The notes under the pieces were generated by a model. The model saw only the letters and a program-made list of their open reading frames with translations. It was not told the origin of the DNA and did no database searches. 64,000 nt of DNA, from contig JAIXTM010000018.1 of NCBI GenBank assembly GCA_027483945.1, positions 434,001 to 498,000 on the forward strand. Direction: 5' to 3'. Positions 28,437-36,324 of this stretch are shown one piece after another. Numbering within the stretch: position 1 is the stretch's first letter; each line of letters opens with the position of its first letter. Source of the DNA: Hyphomicrobiales bacterium (GTDB lineage: Bacteria; Pseudomonadota; Alphaproteobacteria; Rhizobiales; Beijerinckiaceae). Position numbers and translations under genes: made by a program.

Positions 28437-28582
28437 CTGTCGTGAGAACCAATGCAGAAAAAATTCGCAGCGTTGTTAGCGCATCTGTTGACGAACGCGA
28501 AGACTGTCTTCTTCCTGTTGGCCGCCGGGATTGGCCCGCGCACGCATTTTTATTGTTTTGATCCGCCCCGCTGGAGGGCTCA

Positions 28583-29788
28583 TTGCACGACACGCAGGAC
28601 GGCGGCCTCGCCGCGTTCGCCCGGCGGCGGCTTCGCCTCGCGCTGAAGGACTACGCGGACGGCGACAATCCCTGGAACCGGCCGGTCGACCGCCTGCGGG
28701 CGGAATGCGCCGCCCGCGGGCGATCCTTCGTCAGCTTCGCGAACTACGATTATCTGGGGCTCGGCGACGACCCGCGCGTCCGCCAGGCGGCCGCCGGGGC
28801 GGCCTTGGCGGTCGGGCCCGGCACGCTCGGCTCCCGGCTCGTCGGCGGCGAGCGCGCGCTCCATGGGCGGCTGGAGGCGGAGCTGGCGGATTTCGTGGGC
28901 GCCGAGGCGTCGCTGGTCCTCGTCAGCACCTATCTCGCCAATGCCTCGCTGGTGGCGCATCTCGTCGGGCCGAGCGACCTCGTCGTGGCGGACGAGCTGG
29001 TCCATAGCAGCCTGCTGGCGGGGCTGGCGGCGTCGAAGGCCCGCCGGCTCGCCTTCCGCCACAACGACCTCGACCACCTGGATGCCCTGCTGGAGGAGCA
29101 TCGCCAGGACAGCCGCCGCTGCCTCGTCCTCGCCGAGGGCCTCTACAGCATGGAGGGCGACCTGCCGGATCTGGCGCGGCTTCTGGCCATCAAGGAGCGG
29201 CACGATGCCTGGCTGCTGCTGGACGAGGCCCATTCGCTGGGCGTGCTCGGCGCCACGGGGCGGGGGCTGGCCGAGGAGGCGGGCATCGATCCCGCGCGGA
29301 TCGACCTGATCGTGGGAACGCTGTCGAAGACGTTCGTTTCCGGCGGCGGGTTCATCGCCGGGCGCGCCGACATCGTGAAGTGGCTGCGCTTCACGCTGCC
29401 GGGCTTCGTCTTCAGCGTGGGGCTGGCGCCGCCGGTGGCGGCGGCGGGGCTCGAGGCGCTCACCATCCTGCGAGGGGAGCCGGAGCGGCTGGCGCGGCTG
29501 CGGGTGGCCGGCCGCCGGTTCCTCGACGGCGCGCGGTCGCGCGGGCTCGATGTCGGGCCGAGCTCCGGCCGGGCCGTCGTGCCTGTCCTGTTCAGGGACG
29601 CGGACGTGACGATGGGCGTCTCCCAGGCGCTGCTGGACGAGGGCATCTATTGCCCGCCCATCGTCAATATCGGCGTGCCGCGCGACATGCCGCGGCTGCG
29701 CTTCTTCCTGTCGGCGGCGCATGACGCGGCGGACATCGACCGGGCCCTCGACGTCACGGCCGCGGCCTGCGGGGCGATGGCTGGATGA
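28583..29788 (+). CDS. spt: Alpha-oxoamine synthase, candidate serine palmitoyltransferase
   Basis: 401-residue PLP enzyme. Recognisable features are GTLGSRLVGGERALHGRLE, the stacking H141, the cofactor motif LLLDEAHSLG (D214, H217) and PLP lysine K249 in VGTLSKTFVSGGGFIAG. The family condenses an amino acid with an acyl thioester; members with LSKTF motifs include sphingolipid enzymes, and the neighbouring ceramide-type genes make serine palmitoyltransferase the best reading. It starts at a TTG with a strong GGAGGG 5 bp upstream. Alternatives are KAPA synthase or 5-aminolevulinate synthase, disfavoured by context. Confidence 0.8.
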   Translation: MHDTQDGGLAAFARRRLRLALKDYADGDNPWNRPVDRLRAECAARGRSFVSFANYDYLGLGDDPRVRQAAAGAALAVGPGTLGSRLVGGERALHGRLEAELADFVGAEASLVLVSTYLANASLVAHLVGPSDLVVADELVHSSLLAGLAASKARRLAFRHNDLDHLDALLEEHRQDSRRCLVLAEGLYSMEGDLPDLARLLAIKERHDAWLLLDEAHSLGVLGATGRGLAEEAGIDPARIDLIVGTLSKTFVSGGGFIAGRADIVKWLRFTLPGFVFSVGLAPPVAAAGLEALTILRGEPERLARLRVAGRRFLDGARSRGLDVGPSSGRAVVPVLFRDADVTMGVSQALLDEGIYCPPIVNIGVPRDMPRLRFFLSAAHDAADIDRALDVTAAACGAMAG

Positions 29789-30564
29789 GCGATCCTCCCC
29801 ATGTCGCGATCACGGGCGCCAGCAGCGGAATTGGCCGCGCGCTCGCCCTGCTCTACGCGGCGCGCGGCGCGCATCTTTCGATCACCGGCCGCGACGAAGA
29901 GCGCCTCAGCGCGGTCGCGCGCGCCTGCGCCAACGCCGCCTCGGTGACAGCGACGCGGCTCGACGTGACGGACGGACCCGCCGCCGCGGCGTGGATCGCC
30001 GCGCGGGACGCGGAGCGCCCGGTCGATATCCTCATCGCCAATGCCGGGATCGGCGGGGCCGCTGCCATGAGCGTGCCGGGGGAAGAGACGGCGGAGACGG
30101 CCCGCCGGATCATCGCCACGAACCTGCTCGGCGCGGTCCACTGCGCCGCGCCGCTCATCCCCGCCATGCAGGCGCGCGGCCGGGGCCGGATCGTGCTCAT
30201 CGGCTCCCTGGCGGGACTGACCGGCCTGCCCGATGCGCCGGCCTATAGCGCGTCGAAGGCGGGCCTGCATGCCTATGGCGAGGCGCTGCGCCGGTGCCTC
30301 GGGCCGTCGGGCGTGACGGTGACGCTCGTCCTGCCCGGCTTCGTCGAGACGCCGATGAGCGCGTCGCTGCCGAATGCCCGGCCCTTCCTGTGGACCGCCG
30401 AGCGCGCCGCGCTGCGCATCGCCCGCGCCGCCGATCGCGGCGAGGCGGTGGCCGCCTTCCCGCTGCCTTTGGTCTGGTTGCTCGGTCTGCGGCACGTCCT
30501 GCCGGCCGCATGGCTCGACCCGGCCCTGCGCGCCCTCAGCGCGCGGGCGCGACGGGGCGCGTGA
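29785..30564 (+). CDS. Short-chain dehydrogenase, candidate 3-ketosphinganine reductase
   Basis: 259 residues: cofactor motif TGASSGIG (about 10-17), active site S141 and Y154-x3-K158 (YSASKAGLHAYG), and a hydrophobic C-terminal segment (AAFPLPLVWLLGLRHVLPAA) that may hold the enzyme at the membrane as in eukaryotic KDSR. It overlaps the oxoamine synthase gene by ATGA. The known Caulobacter enzyme is a different SDR subtype, so the function is inferred from the operon. It converges on the PAP2 gene with a 29-bp tail overlap. Confidence 0.75.
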   Translation: MSDPPHVAITGASSGIGRALALLYAARGAHLSITGRDEERLSAVARACANAASVTATRLDVTDGPAAAAWIAARDAERPVDILIANAGIGGAAAMSVPGEETAETARRIIATNLLGAVHCAAPLIPAMQARGRGRIVLIGSLAGLTGLPDAPAYSASKAGLHAYGEALRRCLGPSGVTVTLVLPGFVETPMSASLPNARPFLWTAERAALRIARAADRGEAVAAFPLPLVWLLGLRHVLPAAWLDPALRALSARARRGA

Positions 30565-31450
30565 CGGGACCGCGCGGCCGGGCCGCGAGGATCACCCGCG
30601 CCAGCGCGACGCCGAGGGCCGCGACGACCCAGCCCGCGATGACGTCGACGATCCAGTGGTGGTCGGTATAGACCGACGCGAAAGCCATCGCCGCCACATA
30701 GGCGAGGTGCACCCCGCGCTCGCCGCGGCCGGCCACGGCCCAGCCGGACAGGAGCCCGAGCATGGCGAACGCGTTGTGCATCGAGGGCAGCGCCCCGAAC
30801 ACGGTGGGGCCGCGGCTGTAGAAGCTGCGGAAATAGTCGATGCCGAGCAGGGCATCGACGCGCAGCAGGGCGGCGGCGCTGGGTGGCACGGCCGTGTCGA
30901 TGACGCAGCCATGGGCCCGGATATACCAGGGCGGCGCCGCGGGAAGCGCCAGCCAGACCGCGAAGGCGAGGAGATGGGCGATCGCCACGGCCCAGAGGAA
31001 AAGGCTCATCCGCGCCGGGTCCGCCAGGAACAGACGGACCGCGTAGGCGACGACGACGATCCAGAACAGCCCGTAGGGCAACGCCACGACCAGATCGAGC
31101 CAGGGCGCGTGGTGGCGCGCGGCGAGGTCCGGGAAGGTCAGGCCCTGCCCCGCGGGAAAAAGCGCCAGCTCGACCTCGCGCAGGCCGCAGCCGAGAACAC
31201 GGTCCGGCGTGACGAAAAGCGGACGCACATAGCGCAGCACGTCGTAGCCGGTGGCGACGAGGATGCCCGGCACGGCGAGGACGAGCCACCGGCGCGTCGT
31301 GTCCGACGCAGCGGCGAGGCCAAGGCACAGGATCGCCGCCGCGACATGCTCGGGCCGCAGGTCGCCGGCGGCCCAGATGATGGCCGCATAGAACGCCGGC
31401 AGGAACGGCAGCGGCCAGAGCCGACCCCAGGCCGCGAGACCGGCGCTCAC
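30536..31450 (-). CDS. Aur1-like PAP2-family protein, candidate inositol phosphorylceramide synthase
   Basis: A 304-residue integral membrane protein with about seven hydrophobic segments. The three diagnostic segments are in order: APPWY (172-176), GALPSMH (219-225, catalytic H225) and YTDHHWIVDV (261-270, H265 and D269). The set resembles Aur1/IPCS, which transfers phosphoinositol from phosphatidylinositol to ceramide, more than generic phosphatases. The start is a GTG overlapping the stop of the CDP-alcohol transferase gene (GTGA), which fixes the boundary. A plain lipid phosphatase remains possible. Confidence 0.75.
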   Translation of the reverse strand: MSAGLAAWGRLWPLPFLPAFYAAIIWAAGDLRPEHVAAAILCLGLAAASDTTRRWLVLAVPGILVATGYDVLRYVRPLFVTPDRVLGCGLREVELALFPAGQGLTFPDLAARHHAPWLDLVVALPYGLFWIVVVAYAVRLFLADPARMSLFLWAVAIAHLLAFAVWLALPAAPPWYIRAHGCVIDTAVPPSAAALLRVDALLGIDYFRSFYSRGPTVFGALPSMHNAFAMLGLLSGWAVAGRGERGVHLAYVAAMAFASVYTDHHWIVDVIAGWVVAALGVALARVILAARPRGPVTRPVAPAR

Positions 31451-32073
31451 GGCCGGGGCCGCCCGGCCGCATCGCCGCCATCCTGCAAGCGCAGATCCCG
31501 CCGCGCGATGCGCAGCGTGTTGAGCGTCGCGGCGAAACCTCCGACGACGAGGAGGACGAGTCCTCCCAGGGTCAGCGGATGCGTGATCGCGATGCCGGGG
31601 ACCGCCACATCGGCGAGGGCCAGCGCGGCGGCGGTCAAGAGCAGCCGCTCGGCGCGGCGCATCCAGAGGAACGGCAGGCGCGCGCCCAGGGCCTCGGCCC
31701 GCGCCCGGGCATAGGGCACGGTGAAGCCGGTGACGATGGCGAGGGCCGGCAGCCAGGCGAGGCCGAGCGGCGCGAAGGCGACGGCGAGGCCAACGAGCGG
31801 CAGCGCGTCGGCGACCCGGTCCAGCGTCGAATCGAGCAACGCGCCCGCCCGCGTCGCCCGGCCCGTTCGCCGCGCCAGCGCGCCGTCCAGCACGTCGAGC
31901 AGGCCGCTCAGCAGCAGCAGGATCGCCGCAGCGATGAAATGGCCCTGCGCGGCCGCGAGCCCCGAGGCGGCCGCCGGAACGAGCGACGCCGCAGTCAGCC
32001 CGTCCGGCGCCACGCCCCAGCGGGCGAGCGGACGTGTCAACGCGTCCAGGGCAGCGTCCCAGAGGCGGTTCAT
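31447..32073 (-). CDS. CDP-alcohol phosphatidyltransferase, candidate phosphatidylinositol-phosphate synthase
   Basis: A 208-residue membrane enzyme with a perfect CDP-alcohol motif: D60-x2-D63-G64-x2-A67-R68-x8-G77-x3-D81-x3-D85. It moves a phosphatidyl group from CDP-diacylglycerol to an alcohol. In this neighbourhood, with inositol-phosphate synthase and the Aur1-like gene directly attached, inositol 3-phosphate is the likely acceptor, as in actinobacteria and Bacteroides. Glycerol 3-phosphate (PgsA) is the main alternative. It is the first gene of a two-gene operon. Confidence 0.8.
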   Translation of the reverse strand: MNRLWDAALDALTRPLARWGVAPDGLTAASLVPAAASGLAAAQGHFIAAAILLLLSGLLDVLDGALARRTGRATRAGALLDSTLDRVADALPLVGLAVAFAPLGLAWLPALAIVTGFTVPYARARAEALGARLPFLWMRRAERLLLTAAALALADVAVPGIAITHPLTLGGLVLLVVGGFAATLNTLRIARRDLRLQDGGDAAGRPRP

Positions 32074-32207
32074 GGCGACGTTCCGGGTTCCGCCGCGAGC
32101 GCGGCCCGACTAAGACTGGAAGCGGCGGTTCTCCGGGGGCGCCGGCCGGCGCGGCGGGGGTGGGCCGCGGACCGGCCCGATCCGCCCTGCGCCCGCCGGG
32201 TTCGCCG

Positions 32208-33293
32208 ATGCGCGTCGCGCTCGTCACAGACTGGTACCTGCCCCGGCTCGGCGGCATCGAGACCCAGGTCGCCGGGCTCGCGCCGGCCCTTGCCGCGAGG
32301 GGCCACGAGGTCAAGGTCTTCACGACGACGAAGGGCGCTCCCGCAAGCGAGGCCGTCGTCATCGCCGGCGCGCGGCTGCCGCCCTGGCAGGTGGGCATCT
32401 CCCCTCGCCTGCGGCCGCGTCTCGAGGACGCGCTGCGCGCCTTCGGGCCGGACATCGTCCATTGCCATGCGAGCGTCGTCTCGCCCCTCGCCTATGCCGG
32501 GATCGCGGCCGCGCGCCGGCTCGATATCGGCTGCGTCGTCACATTCCACTCGCTGGTCCGGTCGATGCGGCACGGGCTGCGGATATCGGACCTCCTCTGG
32601 GGCTGGGCCGGCGGGCGGGTCGCCTTGGCGGGCGTCAGCCGGCTGGTGGCGGGCCAGCTCGAGCGCGCGCTTCCCGGCCGAGCCGTCATGGTCCTGCCGA
32701 ACGGCGTCGATCTCACCTTCTGGACGGCTCGACGCGACCGGCGCCCGGGCCGCCCGTTGATCGTCGTTTCGGCGATGCGCCTCACGCGCAAGAAACAGCC
32801 GCTCGCCCTGCTGGAGGCCTTCGCGGCCATGGACAGGCAGGACGCCCGGCTGGTGATCCCGGGTGAAGGGCCGCTTGCCCCCGCTCTGCGCCGCCGCATC
32901 GCGGCGCTCGGGCTTTCCGATGCCATCTCGATGCCCGGCCGGCTCGGCGCCGAGGGGTTGCGGGCGCTCCATGCGCAGGCCGACCTGTTCGTGCTGCCCT
33001 CCGACCGGGAATCGTTCGGCATCGCGGCGCTCGAGGCGCGGGCCGCCGGCCTGCCGGTGATCGCCATGGCCGGCACGGGCGCGACCGATTTCATCGCGCA
33101 CGGCGAGGACGGGCTGATCGCCCAGGATCGCCAGGGGCTGCGCGAGGCGCTGGCGGCCGTGTCGTCGGATGAAGGCCTGCGCCGACGGCTGACAGAAGCT
33201 GCGCCCGACCTGGCGCGCTTCGACTGGCCCGCGGTCGCAGCCCGGCACGAGGAGGTCTATGCGCGGCTTGCCCATCCCGTCAGGTCCGCCTGA
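32208..33293 (+). CDS. GT4 glycosyltransferase of PimA/PIG-A type
   Basis: 361 residues from the ATG at 32208. The GT-B N-terminal domain begins MRVALVTDWYLPRLGGIETQ and has DIVHCHASVVSPLAYAGIAA and VVTFHSLVRS; the donor domain has VLPNGVDLTFW, VVSAMRLTRKKQPLALLEAF and the E-x7-E segment SDRESFGIAALEARAAGLP. The opening resembles enzymes that glycosylate phosphatidylinositol: PimA (mannose) and PIG-A (N-acetylglucosamine). Located beside the inositol lipid genes, it may add the first sugar to inositol phosphorylceramide. It is transcribed alone and converges with the flippase-like gene, overlapping it by 14 bp. Confidence 0.78.
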   Translation: MRVALVTDWYLPRLGGIETQVAGLAPALAARGHEVKVFTTTKGAPASEAVVIAGARLPPWQVGISPRLRPRLEDALRAFGPDIVHCHASVVSPLAYAGIAAARRLDIGCVVTFHSLVRSMRHGLRISDLLWGWAGGRVALAGVSRLVAGQLERALPGRAVMVLPNGVDLTFWTARRDRRPGRPLIVVSAMRLTRKKQPLALLEAFAAMDRQDARLVIPGEGPLAPALRRRIAALGLSDAISMPGRLGAEGLRALHAQADLFVLPSDRESFGIAALEARAAGLPVIAMAGTGATDFIAHGEDGLIAQDRQGLREALAAVSSDEGLRRRLTEAAPDLARFDWPAVAARHEEVYARLAHPVRSA

Positions 33294-34221
33294 CCTGCCG
33301 GGCGAGGAGAAGCGCATAGCCGGGCAGGATGGCGAGCGTGAGCACCAGCGCGTGCTGCAGCAAGGCCGCGGCCAGCGCCTGGGCCGGCGTCGCGCCGAAG
33401 GCCTGGTAGGCCAGCGCCGCGGCGGCCTCGAACGTCCCGACATGGCCGGGGGTCAGCGGCACGCTCGTGACGATGGAAATGGCGGCGACGGCGCAGGTGG
33501 CGGCCACGACCGGATCGGGGATGCCCGTCGCGGCGGCGACGCAGGAGGCGGCGCCGATCTCCAGCGCCTTGCGGCCGATGGTCAGCCCGAGTGGAGCGAC
33601 GAGGCGCACCGGCCGGCGCAGGGCATCGAGGCGGGCCACGACCTGGCCCACCGCATCGACCATGGCCGCGCTGCGCCCCGTCAGGCGGGATGCGAAGGCC
33701 TCCAGCGGCGCCGAGCCATGCGCCACGAGCAGCAGGCCGCCGACCACGACCGGCACGGCAAGGAGAAGGCCGATGACGGCCTGGTGCATCCAGTCCGGCA
33801 GCGGAACGAGCAGGATGGCGATCCCCGCCAGCGCGACCTTGGTGAGCCCCGCGAGAAGCTGGTCCAGCATCAGGACCGCCACGGCGCCGCTGGCGCGCAG
33901 GCCGCAGCCGGAGGCGAGAAGGTAGAGCCCCGCGGCCGGGCCGCCGAAGGGCACGAGGCCGTTGGCCGATGAGACCAGCGCGATGGTGCGCAGCATGGTG
34001 CCCATGGGCACCGAGGCGCCGTCCGGCAGGATGAGCCGCCATTGCTGGGCCCAGAGCGGATAGCTGACGAGGTGGAGCACGGCGGCGAGCACGATCCAGC
34101 GCGGATCGACGGCGCCGAGCGCCTGGCCGATCTGCCGCCAGGGCGCATGCCAGGCGAAGAGCGCCGCGAGGCCGGTGGCGACCGCGACGACGAGGAGCGA
34201 CAGCGCGCGGCGCCCGGTCAT
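33280..34221 (-). CDS. UPF0104/LPG_synthase_TM-family membrane protein, flippase-like
   Basis: A 313-residue protein with about eight membrane segments. Visible family features are LVSSANGLVPFGGPAAGLYL in the first half and a late SVPLTPGHVGTFEAAAALAY segment, typical of the membrane domain shared with lysyl-phosphatidylglycerol synthases, which flips lipids. Stand-alone members often sit next to glycolipid glycosyltransferases. It overlaps the deacetylase gene (ATGA) and may flip or present the glycosylated lipid. The function is inferred. Confidence 0.78.
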   Translation of the reverse strand: MTGRRALSLLVVAVATGLAALFAWHAPWRQIGQALGAVDPRWIVLAAVLHLVSYPLWAQQWRLILPDGASVPMGTMLRTIALVSSANGLVPFGGPAAGLYLLASGCGLRASGAVAVLMLDQLLAGLTKVALAGIAILLVPLPDWMHQAVIGLLLAVPVVVGGLLLVAHGSAPLEAFASRLTGRSAAMVDAVGQVVARLDALRRPVRLVAPLGLTIGRKALEIGAASCVAAATGIPDPVVAATCAVAAISIVTSVPLTPGHVGTFEAAAALAYQAFGATPAQALAAALLQHALVLTLAILPGYALLLARQVRRT

Positions 34222-34943
34222 GCGGGCGCCCTGGTCCCGGCTTCGAGCGCGTCCATCCGCAGGAAGCGCGCGCCGCGCTTCTTAAGGAAACCGATGGTGG
34301 AGGCCAGGCAGCGCAGCGCGGCGGCGCCGGTCCGGAATCGGCAATCGAGCCGCAGATTCTCGCGGCGCAGGTCCACGAATTCCCATGGGTGGACGAACAG
34401 CACGACGGGATCGGCCTGCCGCGCCAGACAGCGGTCCCGCAGCCAGGCGGGCAGGCGCAGGACGCTGGACGTCACCGAGGCCGGAACGCGGACCAGACCA
34501 TGAGCCGGCTCCGGCGCGGGGTCTCCGGCCTTGTAGCGCGCGGGCGACGCGTCGAGCGTGATGCCGTGCGCGTCCAGAAGATCGAGACAAGCATTCGGGA
34601 AGCGCAGATATGGCGCCCGGAACGAGGTGACCGGCGCGAAGGCGCGCAGGATCGCGAGGCTCTCTGTGATCTCCCGCGCGGCGGCCTCCCGGCCCAGATC
34701 CGGGAAGGGTGTATGCGTCATGCCATGACAGCCCAGTTCGTGCCCCTCCGCCACCAGCCGGGCGATGAGATCGCTATGGCTCCGGGCGGCATGGCCGGTG
34801 GCGAAGAAGGTCGCGGGGACCTCTTCGCGCGCCAGCAGGTCCAGCAGGACCGGCAGTCCCTCCGCCATGCCCCGCCATGTCCACAGATAGGGCGGACAAT
34901 CCGGCTCCAGGTCAATCGTCAGGCAGACAACCGGTGCGGTCAC
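34218..34943 (-). CDS. Polysaccharide deacetylase (NodB-type)
   Basis: 241 residues of the carbohydrate esterase 4 fold: motif 1 LTIDLEPD, motif 2 HGMTH (metal-binding H-x3-H within GHELGCHGMTHTPF) and motif 3 SFRAPY. Motif 1 is the D-x-E variant seen in the PuuE/DUF3473 branch. Such enzymes remove N-acetyl groups from sugars. Next to a PIG-A-like glycosyltransferase, a plausible role is de-N-acetylation of GlcNAc on an inositol lipid, analogous to the GlcNAc-PI deacetylase step of GPI synthesis but by an unrelated fold. A role on the capsule is equally allowed. Confidence 0.83.
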   Translation of the reverse strand: MTAPVVCLTIDLEPDCPPYLWTWRGMAEGLPVLLDLLAREEVPATFFATGHAARSHSDLIARLVAEGHELGCHGMTHTPFPDLGREAAAREITESLAILRAFAPVTSFRAPYLRFPNACLDLLDAHGITLDASPARYKAGDPAPEPAHGLVRVPASVTSSVLRLPAWLRDRCLARQADPVVLFVHPWEFVDLRRENLRLDCRFRTGAAALRCLASTIGFLKKRGARFLRMDALEAGTRAPA

Positions 34944-35830
34944 GGGCGGGCCCCGCGCCAGGCATCGGCGAAGCTGGCGATCGCCAGCCTGTCGTTGGCG
35001 CCGTCCCGGTTGAGGCCATGGGTGAGCGCGGCGAGCCGCGAGGCGCGGGTCTCCAGCGGCAGGCCGCGCAGCGGTGCGACGAGTCTCGGGACGCCGCGGC
35101 GCGCCAGGTGCCCGGCGATCCAGACGTCGTCGACCCAGCGCATCCCGTCCGGCTGGCCCTCGAAGGCGGCGGGCGCCGCACCGAGGGAGCCGGGCGGCAG
35201 GAGATAGCCCCAGGTGCCGAGCAGGATGTCCACCGGACGGCAGGCATCGATGCCGGTGCCGAAGACATGGCGGTAGGCGCGGGGATCGATGCCCGGCTCC
35301 ACCGTCCAGCCCCGCGCGCCGATGGCGGCGCCGGGATGGGCGCGGCTGGCGGCCAGGAGGGAGGCGACGAGCCCGGCGGGATAGATCACGTCGTCATCGG
35401 CGACGACGAGATGCGCGTCCGGATAGGCCGCGAGGGCGGGGATCACCTTGGTGGCGGGGCCGTGATCCTCGCAGCGCATGATCTCGATGCCCCGCGGCAC
35501 GAAGCGCAGGGGATCGGGATAGGCAAGGCCGGTGCGCCGCGAGTGCCACGGCACGAACAGGACGACGGCATCCGCCGGCTCGGTCTGATCGAGGAGGCTG
35601 CGCAGGACCGGGGCGATCAGCGGCAGGCGCTCGGGCACCGTCGTCAGCGTCACGACGATGCGCTCCGGGCGCGCGAGCCCGGAGCGTGCGGGCGGATCGT
35701 CCCGCTTCAGGCGTCGCGCGCGCGCCAGGTCCCGCGCTATGCCCGCGGGCCCGAGCCGCGCGAAGCGGTCGAGCGCGCGCATGGCAGCGACGCCCGCCCT
35801 CTCCCGCCATGTCCCGATCCCTTGCGTCAT
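34940..35830 (-). CDS. GT-A-fold glycosyltransferase
   Basis: 296 residues, preceded by a strong GGGGGGAG ribosome site. The GT-A core is visible as RIVVTLTTVPERLPLIAPVL, then LVVADDDVIYP with a D-D-D metal motif, and WVDDVWIAGHLARRGVPRL near the end. Sugar and acceptor are unknown. It lies between the PgpA-like gene (21 bp) and the deacetylase gene (4-bp overlap) in the minus-strand operon. Confidence 0.75.
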   Translation of the reverse strand: MTQGIGTWRERAGVAAMRALDRFARLGPAGIARDLARARRLKRDDPPARSGLARPERIVVTLTTVPERLPLIAPVLRSLLDQTEPADAVVLFVPWHSRRTGLAYPDPLRFVPRGIEIMRCEDHGPATKVIPALAAYPDAHLVVADDDVIYPAGLVASLLAASRAHPGAAIGARGWTVEPGIDPRAYRHVFGTGIDACRPVDILLGTWGYLLPPGSLGAAPAAFEGQPDGMRWVDDVWIAGHLARRGVPRLVAPLRGLPLETRASRLAALTHGLNRDGANDRLAIASFADAWRGARP

Positions 35831-35851
35831 CTGCTCCCCCCGAAGCGGTTC

Positions 35852-36292
35852 TCAATTGGCCAAGGCCATGGCCGCCACGACGGCCGCTCCGGCCAGCAAA
35901 GCGGCGGCGACGTCGTCGGCCATGATCGCGAGGCCCGGCGGGCGCAGGCGCTCCAGCGCGTAGACCGGCCAGGGCTTGGCGATGTCGAAGATCCGAAACA
36001 GGACGAGCGCCGCCAGGGCCGCGACCGGCCCGCCATCGCGCACGAAAGCGAGGGCGATGAGGGCGCCGGCCGCCTCGTCGGCGACCACGACCTGCGGGTC
36101 GGCGAGCCCCAGCTGCCGGGCCGCGCGGTCCGAAGCGAGGCCGGCCGCCAGCGTGACGGCGGCGACCGCGGCGGCATGGACAGGCAAGGCGAGCCCCGCC
36201 AGCAGCCAATGGACCGGGAGGACAGCCAGCGCCGCGACGGTGCCCGCCCCGCGCCCCAGGCGGCCGATGCCCCAGCAGGTCGCGACCGCCAT
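35852..36292 (-). CDS. PgpA-family lipid phosphatase, candidate phosphatidylinositol-phosphate phosphatase
   Basis: A 146-residue membrane protein with the PgpA signature set: GIGRLGRGAGT near the N-terminus, DPQVVVADEAAG (65-76), FRIFDIAKPWPV (99-110) and AIMADDVAA (122-130). PgpA normally dephosphorylates phosphatidylglycerophosphate. In this operon a second role is likely: removing the phosphate from phosphatidylinositol phosphate, the step between the CDP-alcohol transferase and the Aur1-like enzyme. The start is tentative; no clear ribosome site was seen and a TTG three codons upstream is possible. Confidence 0.82.
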   Translation of the reverse strand: MAVATCWGIGRLGRGAGTVAALAVLPVHWLLAGLALPVHAAAVAAVTLAAGLASDRAARQLGLADPQVVVADEAAGALIALAFVRDGGPVAALAALVLFRIFDIAKPWPVYALERLRPPGLAIMADDVAAALLAGAAVVAAMALAN

Positions 36293-36324
36293 GGCGGACA
36301 AAGGCGCGGGGGGCGCGAGCGGGC

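Noticed and set aside
31451-32455. Upstream extension of the PAP2 protein to 639 residues
   Set aside because: The extension is an out-of-frame translation of the CDP-alcohol transferase gene; the GTG overlap at 31448-31450 explains the start.
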